From: Isotricha intestinalis
Taxonomy: Eukaryota; Ciliophora; Litostomatea; Vestibuliferida; Isotrichidae
NCBI GenBank assembly: GCA_023807065.1
Contig: JAJJLU010004458.1
Location: 1 to 12,848, forward strand
Direction of reading: 5' to 3'
Length of the DNA: 12,848 nt
In this document: in pieces, positions 7,967-12,848 of the stretch
Layout of the letters: every line of letters begins with the position of its first letter
Numbering within the stretch: position 1 is the stretch's first letter
Program-made: the position numbers and the translations under genes
Notes under the pieces: generated by a model
The model's database searches: none
The model's input: only the letters and a program-made list of their open reading frames with translations
What the model was told of the DNA's origin: nothing

Positions 7967-10771
7967 ATGTCTATTTTAAATGGAAATGATTCAAATAATT
8001 TTCAAATGAAAATTTTAAGTCCTATTAATACTTTTGAATTCAATGAAAAAATTTTATATAAAAATAATTTTAACTATCCTACAAAATCAACAAGGGAAAA
8101 TACTGTTAGAAATAATTTTCAAAATCAAATTGAAAATAAAATTGAATCTTATTGGGAAAAAAGATCATTAGAAAATAAAGAAAAAATGCAAAAAATTATA
8201 AATGAACAAAATATAAAAGAATTTGGTGAATTAAAGAATAAACCTACAATATCAAAAGAAAGTATTAATATTGCTAAGAAATTAAGTGATCAAGTTCATA
8301 AAAGAGATTTAAGTGGTAATAATAATAAAAATTTAAATATTAATGCTGCTGAAATTTATAATGAGATTAATATGGAAGTTTTAAGAAAAAAAGAAAAAAA
8401 TGAAAAAATTAAAAAATTCAAAGAACAAATTTTAAAAAAAGAACAAGATTTACAACCATTATTTTTAAGTGAACCAAATCAAATAAAAACTAACATTAAT
8501 AATAATAATAATAATAATTCTAATAACAATAAATTAAATTCAAATTATAATTATTATATAAATAACCCAATAAAATATCACACATCCTTAAATTCAGAAA
8601 GGCAAAACTCAATAGAAAACAATAACTCAATAATTAATTATAAATTGTATAATAATACAACAATTAAATATCCTTATTTTTCTCCAAAACAAATAATTTA
8701 TACAAAATCATATAATCCTATAAAAATTACAAATAATAAAAATGATTTAATTATAGTTAATCCAAATATAAGAGAAAAAAAAATAAAAAAAACTAAAAAT
8801 CAAAATGAAGAAGCTAAACCAATAGGAGAAAATGAAGAAATAAATTTAGATGAAGCTAAAAAAAAAAATGAAATTAATGTTGAAGATATAAAGCCAATAG
8901 AAATAAATGAAACAGATTTTAAAAAATTTTTTGGAGAAGATGGGAATTTAGATAATGTGAATTTAAATCAAAAATTAAAAAATACTAAAACTGTAACATT
9001 TTTAGAACCAATGAATACTAGTTTTGCAGTAAGTAAAAGTAAAGCATTATTATTGTCTAGAAAAGCTTCTAAAAAAAGTTTTTTAAGTAAATATGATTTA
9101 AAAAGTGAATTAAATGTTAAAGGAAGAAATAATAATGTATCTAAACTGATTTCTAATGTTTCTTCTATTGAACAATTAAATATTAAAAGTAATGATTCTT
9201 CTAAAAGATCTTCTAAAGAATTATTGAAAGTTCCTTCTAAAAAAAATACTAGTAATTTAAATAATAATAATAAAGAAATATCTAGAAGTCAATCTATTAA
9301 AAGTAATAAAAGTACTAAATCTAAAATTCAAAGTAATAATATTGGAATAATGGTTAAAGAAAGTAATGTTAGTAAAAATAAAATTAATGAATCAATTCAT
9401 TCTAATAAAAGTAAAGTTAGTAATAATGATGAAAATTCATTGAAAAATAATAAGAAAAGTAGTAGTAATTTAATTAATGAAAATATTAATAATGAAAGTA
9501 ATAATAATTTGAATCCTATTAATAAAACTGGAAGTAATAATAATTTAAATAATAAAGAAAGTAATAATAATCTTCATATAAATTTTAATTTAAATGATAA
9601 TGATGATGAAATAAATATTGAGAAAAAAAATAGTATAAAAAAAAAAACAAGTAATTTAAAAAGTAACTTAAGAAAAATGAATAGTTTAGAAAGTAAAATT
9701 AATGAATCAAATCATTCAAATCAAAATAATAAAAGTAATATAAAAAATAGTGTTAAAAATTCATCAAGTAATTTAAGTCAAAATAAAGAATCATCATATA
9801 ATATGAATAATAAAAGTAAAAATAAAATAAATGAATCTTATCATTCTCAAATAGGAAAAAATATTATCAATGAATCTATTCATTCAGATAAAAATAATAG
9901 TTTTATTAAAATTGAAGAATCTTCTCCTATAAAATCAATTAATAATGAAGAAAAAAATAATGAAAGTTTATTGAGTGATAAAAGTAAAAAAAATAAAAGT
10001 AGAAGTAATAAAAGTAGTATTGAACTTTTAAATTCTAATAGTTCAAAAAATAATTTTCTTCATTCTAATTCAATTAATTCTAATAATAGTAAAAATAAAA
10101 TTTCAAAAACTAATTCTATTAAATCTAATAAAAATAATGTTAATAATCCTATAAGATTAAATACTGATAATAGTCAAATTTCTAAAAAATTAAGTCAAAA
10201 AAATTCTTTAATTTCTATCAAAGAAAAAAATGAAAATGAAAATAATAATAATGAAAGTTTTAATAATGAAAATAATAATGATGAAAATAATAATAATGAA
10301 AATAATAATAATAATGAAAATAATAATAATAATAATAATGATTATATAGAATTAAAACCAAAAAAAAATAATTATAAAGACTTTGAATTTGATGATAATA
10401 ATAATAAATTTGCAGATATTGTTATTTCAAAAATAAAAGGAAATTTAGAAAATAATGAAAAAATAGAAAATGATATTTTTAATAAATTTGATAATTCAAA
10501 TTTTAATGAAAATAATCCTTGGTTAAATTTTAGAGAAGAAAATAATAAAAGATTACAAGATTTAAATAAATATAAAATAGATTTTATTGAAGAAGATCCT
10601 AAGCAATTATCTGAAGAAAGTAAAAAAATAATTTCTAGAACAATGAAATTAAAAGTTACTAATAATTTTATTAATGGTGAATATAATAGTTTTGATTCTA
10701 AAATTAATTATTTAAATCAAAGATTAGATTTAAATAATGAAAAGAAAAAAAATTTACTTTCAAATTTTTAA
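7967..10771 (+). CDS. Large low-complexity Asn/Ser/Lys-rich protein, possibly cytoskeletal
   Basis: 934 residues, no signal peptide or membrane span. The N-terminal 45-165 is the most ordered part: a charged helix (about 50-88), the segment KPTISKESINIAKKL at 92-106, and a second charged helix at 130-160. The [KP]-x-[IL]-x-x-x-S-x-x-[IL]-A pattern resembles short segments in ciliary and basal-body proteins of protists, which is a hint, not an assignment. An Asn run follows at 176-188. Residues 380-755 are almost wholly Ser, Asn and Lys, with repeated INESxHS at 473, 578, 621 and 634 and three SNNNL copies. A run of Asn/Glu/Asp covers 755-791. The C-terminal about 835-934 is ordered again, with NPWLNFREENNKRLQDLNKYK from 850. 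Many Ser beside Lys suggest heavy phosphorylation, but this is inference. Starts at the first ATG, ends TAA. Confidence 0.8.
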   Translation: MSILNGNDSNNFQMKILSPINTFEFNEKILYKNNFNYPTKSTRENTVRNNFQNQIENKIESYWEKRSLENKEKMQKIINEQNIKEFGELKNKPTISKESINIAKKLSDQVHKRDLSGNNNKNLNINAAEIYNEINMEVLRKKEKNEKIKKFKEQILKKEQDLQPLFLSEPNQIKTNINNNNNNNSNNNKLNSNYNYYINNPIKYHTSLNSERQNSIENNNSIINYKLYNNTTIKYPYFSPKQIIYTKSYNPIKITNNKNDLIIVNPNIREKKIKKTKNQNEEAKPIGENEEINLDEAKKKNEINVEDIKPIEINETDFKKFFGEDGNLDNVNLNQKLKNTKTVTFLEPMNTSFAVSKSKALLLSRKASKKSFLSKYDLKSELNVKGRNNNVSKLISNVSSIEQLNIKSNDSSKRSSKELLKVPSKKNTSNLNNNNKEISRSQSIKSNKSTKSKIQSNNIGIMVKESNVSKNKINESIHSNKSKVSNNDENSLKNNKKSSSNLINENINNESNNNLNPINKTGSNNNLNNKESNNNLHINFNLNDNDDEINIEKKNSIKKKTSNLKSNLRKMNSLESKINESNHSNQNNKSNIKNSVKNSSSNLSQNKESSYNMNNKSKNKINESYHSQIGKNIINESIHSDKNNSFIKIEESSPIKSINNEEKNNESLLSDKSKKNKSRSNKSSIELLNSNSSKNNFLHSNSINSNNSKNKISKTNSIKSNKNNVNNPIRLNTDNSQISKKLSQKNSLISIKEKNENENNNNESFNNENNNDENNNNENNNNNENNNNNNNDYIELKPKKNNYKDFEFDDNNNKFADIVISKIKGNLENNEKIENDIFNKFDNSNFNENNPWLNFREENNKRLQDLNKYKIDFIEEDPKQLSEESKKIISRTMKLKVTNNFINGEYNSFDSKINYLNQRLDLNNEKKKNLLSNF
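8495..8532 (+). repeat. AAT microsatellite inside the 934-codon gene
   Basis: A near-perfect run of AAT triplets encodes the Asn run at about residues 176-188. It is in frame, so length changes by whole triplets would only vary the Asn count. Confidence 0.7.
9383..9886 (+). repeat. Four copies of an INESxHS peptide motif
   Basis: The coding sequence spells INESIHS at 9383-9403, INESNHS at 9698-9718, INESYHS at 9827-9847 and INESIHS at 9866-9886 (residues 473, 578, 621 and 634). Three of the four are preceded by Lys. Codons differ between copies, so the peptide rather than the DNA looks conserved. Three copies of SNNNL lie between the first and second, near 9495-9570. Confidence 0.65.
10229..10339 (+). 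repeat. AAT/GAA-rich microsatellite encoding an Asn/Glu tract
   Basis: Interrupted AAT triplets with GAA encode residues 755-791, mostly Asn with Glu and Asp. It is in frame throughout and probably length-variable. It separates the Ser/Lys-rich middle from the ordered C-terminal part of the protein. Confidence 0.75.
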
Positions 10772-10953
10772 TTTTATTTAATTTTTATTAACAATGTTAA
10801 AATATAATTTTTTTATTATTAAACCTTTATATAAATTAATATTTTTATTCCCTTTATTATTATTATTTAAATGATTAATATAAACATAAAAAAAATTAAA
10901 AGTACAATTAAAATTAAAAAAGTAATTAAAAAACTTAAAAAAAAAAGAAAAAA

Positions 10954-11454
10954 ATGTATTGGTTTTTTTTCTTTTCTTTATTAAAACTAATAATTAATTC
11001 AGGATGTGGATTAGATCCTCCTTTAAATTCTTCATATTGTTTTAACCGTGATCCTTTAGAAAATAGAACCTGTTGTTTCTTATCAAATTCAAATAGGAAA
11101 ATGTGTCATTTATTTCCAGATAGAAATATAACTGAGAATAAAACTATAGAAATAAATAATGAAATATTTAATGTAGAATGTAATTTTGATGATTCTTTAA
11201 GTTTAATGGGTTATCCTTGTGGTGAAAGTGATGTTACTGCTTTAGAAAATTGCACTGATTATTCTCTTGTTAATAATCCTTGTTGTTTATATAATAATTC
11301 TTTCACTGGAACTCTTACTTGCTTTTATATGGGAAGAATCACTCAAACTTCTTTACTTAGTTATGATAAAGATATTATTAATTGTTCTTCTAAGTTTTTA
11401 AAAAGGAATTTATTTATTTTTATTTTTTGGGGATTTTTATTTTTGGGATTTTAA
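10954..11454 (+). CDS. Small secreted cysteine-rich protein, probably GPI-anchored
   Basis: 166 residues. The first 16 or so form a hydrophobic signal peptide (YWFFFFSLLKLII), and the last 16 (about 151-166) a hydrophobic tail with nothing after it, as in GPI-anchored proteins. A Cys-Ser-Ser at 144-146 is a possible attachment site. The mature part has 12 Cys and seven N-glycosylation sequons (Asn25, 37, 58, 62, 99, 114, 143). Cysteines fall in two matching modules: C18-x10-C29-x10-CC(40,41)-x9-C51, and C89-x10-C100-x9-CC(110,111)-x11-C123. C76 lies between them and C144 after. This indicates an internal duplication of a disulfide-knotted domain. I do not recognise the family, and it differs from the cysteine protein at the left end. 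A cell-surface location is inferred. It is convergent with the next gene, 108 bases between stops. Confidence 0.82.
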   Translation: MYWFFFFSLLKLIINSGCGLDPPLNSSYCFNRDPLENRTCCFLSNSNRKMCHLFPDRNITENKTIEINNEIFNVECNFDDSLSLMGYPCGESDVTALENCTDYSLVNNPCCLYNNSFTGTLTCFYMGRITQTSLLSYDKDIINCSSKFLKRNLFIFIFWGFLFLGF

Positions 11455-11562
11455 AATATTTTATATTTTCTTTTTTTTAATGTTTTTATTTTATTTTTTT
11501 AAATTATGATTTTTTAAAATTTAAAAATATAAAATACATAAATTATTGATTTTATTTGTTTT

Positions 11563-12387
11563 TTATTCTCCGGCAATAAAAGAAATACCATCTAATGATA
11601 ACCATCCATTTCCTTCTTTACAAGGAACAACATTTCCATCTGCTTTTATATCTACTCTAATTAAAGCATCATTTGACATTGTAGTAAAAATTAATTGTCC
11701 TTTTGGTCTTAAATTTTCAGGTAATTGACAAATTGATTGATTTAAAGTACAATTTATTAATCCACTTAATTTAATTAAATTATTTCTCAATTTATATACT
11801 TTAAATGGATTAAATCCACTTCCAAAATTTGATCCTTGCAACAACGCAACATTTACAATTTCTATTTTATCTTCATTTCCTTTTTTTAATTCTGCATTTT
11901 CTGCTTTCAGTACATTTATTTCTTTTTTTAAATCTTCATTTACTATAGATAAATTTTCTAATTTTTTTTTTAATTCTTCATTATATTTATATAAATCTTC
12001 ATTCATTAAATATAAATTTTCAACTTTTTCATTAATATCTATTTCTTTTTCAGGAATATTTATTTCTTTAAATTCAATATTAATATATTTATTTAATTGT
12101 ATTGTAATATATTGTTCACTTACATTAAAAATATATAATTTATTTTCAATTGCATTTAATATATAAATATAAGCACCTTGTATATTCTCATATGCTTTAA
12201 ATAAAGTACTTATATCATCAAGTTCACTTTTTGAAAATTCTTTTTCATAAACTTTTAAAGGTTTCTCAATTTTACATTTAATAATTATATCCTTTTCATC
12301 ACAAGATATATTTAATAAATAAGATTTTCCATCTTTTTCAATTGTGAATGAATTTACCAATTTACTTTTCGGAGTTAATTCAGTCAT
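11563..12387 (-). CDS. Coiled-coil protein with phage tail-fibre-tip-like C-terminal domain
   Basis: 274 residues, no signal peptide or membrane segment, so probably cytosolic. Residues 1-110 form a beta-rich N-terminal domain of a kind I cannot name. Residues 112-176 are a heptad-rich coiled coil (NLYLMNEDL, KKLENLSIVNEDLKKEI, AENAEL), suggesting a homo-oligomer. Residues 176-274 match, from memory, a domain found at the ends of phage tail-fibre and related bacterial surface proteins: an opening block (ALLQGSNFGSGFNPFKVYK), a strand (NLIKLSGLI), LPENLRPKGQLIF, IRVDIKADGNVV, and the closing GNGWLSLDGISFIAG. In phage such domains are trimeric tips used in host binding. Fusion to a eukaryotic-type N-terminus points to old lateral acquisition. 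A paralogue lies 49 bases upstream. The stop is TAA. The gene structure is sure, the domain match likely, and the role unknown. Confidence 0.85.
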   Translation of the reverse strand: MTELTPKSKLVNSFTIEKDGKSYLLNISCDEKDIIIKCKIEKPLKVYEKEFSKSELDDISTLFKAYENIQGAYIYILNAIENKLYIFNVSEQYITIQLNKYINIEFKEINIPEKEIDINEKVENLYLMNEDLYKYNEELKKKLENLSIVNEDLKKEINVLKAENAELKKGNEDKIEIVNVALLQGSNFGSGFNPFKVYKLRNNLIKLSGLINCTLNQSICQLPENLRPKGQLIFTTMSNDALIRVDIKADGNVVPCKEGNGWLSLDGISFIAGE

Positions 12388-12417
12388 TAATAATTATATA
12401 AATTTATTAAAAAAAAA
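12360..12417 (-). repeat. Arm 1 of a perfect 58-bp inverted repeat
   Basis: These 58 bases (first nine codons plus one base of the phage-like-domain gene, and its 5' flank up to a run of nine A) are the exact reverse complement of 12791-12848. The match ends at the A/T run on one side. On the other side it is cut only by the window edge, so the true repeat may be longer. Confidence 0.95.
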
Positions 12418-12436
12418 TAATAAAAAAAAATAAAAA

Positions 12437-12790
12437 TTATAATCCAGCAAAAAAAGATATTCCATCAAATGATACCCATTCATTTCCATAACTATAACTA
12501 TTACCTGAAGGAATAATATTTCCATCAGATAATATATCTACTCTAATTTCACTTCCTTTTGATCTACAAGCAAAAATTAAATTTTTTTTTGGTCTACAAC
12601 CTTCTGGTAATTGACATATTGATTTGTTATAATTACAAATTAATACTCCACTTAATTTAATTATATAATTTTGAAGTCTATATATTTTAAATTGATTATA
12701 TCCTTCTTCATAATTTTTGCCTTGTTTTAATTGGATATTTATTATTTCTATTTTTTTTAATTTTTCATTTTCTAATTGAAGTGAATTTAC
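12437..12790 (-). CDS. 5'-truncated paralogue with the phage-tip-like domain
   Basis: 117 codons ending in TAA (12437-12439) match residues about 158-274 of the neighbouring gene: end of the coiled coil (VNSLQLENEKLKK), then IYRLQNYIIKLSG, the C-x6-C pair, LPEG with RPKKNLIF, IRVDILSDGN, and the closing GNEWVSFDGISFFAG. Compared with its neighbour it has a few extra residues (SYSY) before the final block and ends Leu instead of Glu. The frame stays open to a TAA at 12815-12817 but contains no Met, and similarity stops at 12790, exactly where the inverted repeat begins. The N-terminal domain and most of the coiled coil are therefore missing. This may be a real truncation by rearrangement or an artificial join. 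The surviving codons show no damage, so the gene was intact until recently. Confidence 0.75.
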   Translation of the reverse strand, partial: VNSLQLENEKLKKIEIINIQLKQGKNYEEGYNQFKIYRLQNYIIKLSGVLICNYNKSICQLPEGCRPKKNLIFACRSKGSEIRVDILSDGNIIPSGNSYSYGNEWVSFDGISFFAGL

Positions 12791-12848
12791 TTTTTTTTTA
12801 ATAAATTTATATAATTATTAATGACTGAATTAACTCCGAAAAGTAAAT
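12791..12848 (+). repeat. Arm 2 of the inverted repeat, at the window edge
   Basis: Exact reverse complement of 12360-12417, starting with nine T. It includes the 5' flank and first codons of a gene facing right, and abuts the truncated paralogue at 12790. Confidence 0.95.
12821..12848 (+). CDS. First nine codons of a third, divergent copy
   Basis: ATG at 12821 followed by MTELTPKSK, identical in DNA to the start of the complete gene at 12387 on the other strand, and cut by the window edge. Either a third family member faces right with an unchanged leader, or this is the same gene re-copied in inverted orientation by an amplification or assembly error. Confidence 0.5.

Noticed and set aside
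9200..10340. CRISPR-like or satellite array in the repeat-rich region
   Set aside because: The repeats are in-frame AAT, AGT and AAA codons of a low-complexity protein, with no uniform repeat-spacer length.
11546..11728. Plus-strand open frame of 60 codons
   Set aside because: Antisense to the conserved C-terminal domain of the phage-like-domain gene.
11563..12848. An integrated phage or bacterial contamination as the source of the phage-like domain
   Set aside because: No other phage gene is nearby. The domain is fused to a non-phage N-terminus, codon use and A/T content match the neighbours, and a eukaryotic secreted-protein gene lies 108 bases away.

Overview
The window is nuclear DNA from a very AT-rich microbial eukaryote, most likely a ciliate. 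Five things point that way: small intergenic gaps, single-exon genes apart from one 39-nt GT-AG intron, proteins rich in Asn, Lys and Ile, a four-EF-hand calcium-dependent protein kinase (CDPK, a family of plants and alveolates, not fungi or animals), and cysteine-rich surface-type proteins. All intact genes read through with the standard code, Gln is written CAA, and every visible stop is TAA. This argues against ciliates such as Tetrahymena that read TAA and TAG as Gln. It fits standard-code ciliates such as the rumen litostomes (Entodinium and relatives). The taxonomic guess is inference.

Layout, left to right. (1) 1-726: the 3' part of a cysteine-rich, probably GPI-anchored surface protein, preceded by about 50 bases of anomalous GT-rich sequence. 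(2) 1093-1941: a decayed tandem copy of that gene, keeping the signal peptide, cysteine blocks and hydrophobic tail but broken by stops and frameshifts. (3) 2349-7868: four minus-strand genes packed tightly: a CDPK, a VPS26 retromer subunit (needs one small intron), a short ATG11/FIP200-like autophagy scaffold, and an unrecognised 400-residue protein. (4) 7967-10771: a divergently transcribed 934-residue protein of low complexity (Asn/Ser/Lys). (5) 10954-11454: a small secreted cysteine-rich protein made of a duplicated C-x10-C-x9/10-CC-x9/11-C module. (6) 11563 to the right end: a small family of cytosolic coiled-coil proteins whose C-terminal domain closely resembles a domain at the tips of phage tail-fibre and bacterial surface proteins. 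One copy is complete, one lacks its 5' end, and the first codons of a third face the other way at the edge inside a perfect 58-bp inverted repeat.

The genes do not form one pathway. VPS26 (endosomal sorting) and the ATG11-like scaffold (autophagy) are neighbours in membrane traffic, and the CDPK is a calcium-signalling enzyme. The outer parts are accessory, with multicopy surface-protein genes on the left and the phage-like-domain family on the right. The best candidate for something new is that family: a eukaryotic N-terminal domain and coiled coil joined to a phage/bacterial-type adhesin-tip domain. Both window ends carry marks that could be real rearrangements or amplification/assembly chimeras, and these should be separated before any biological reading.
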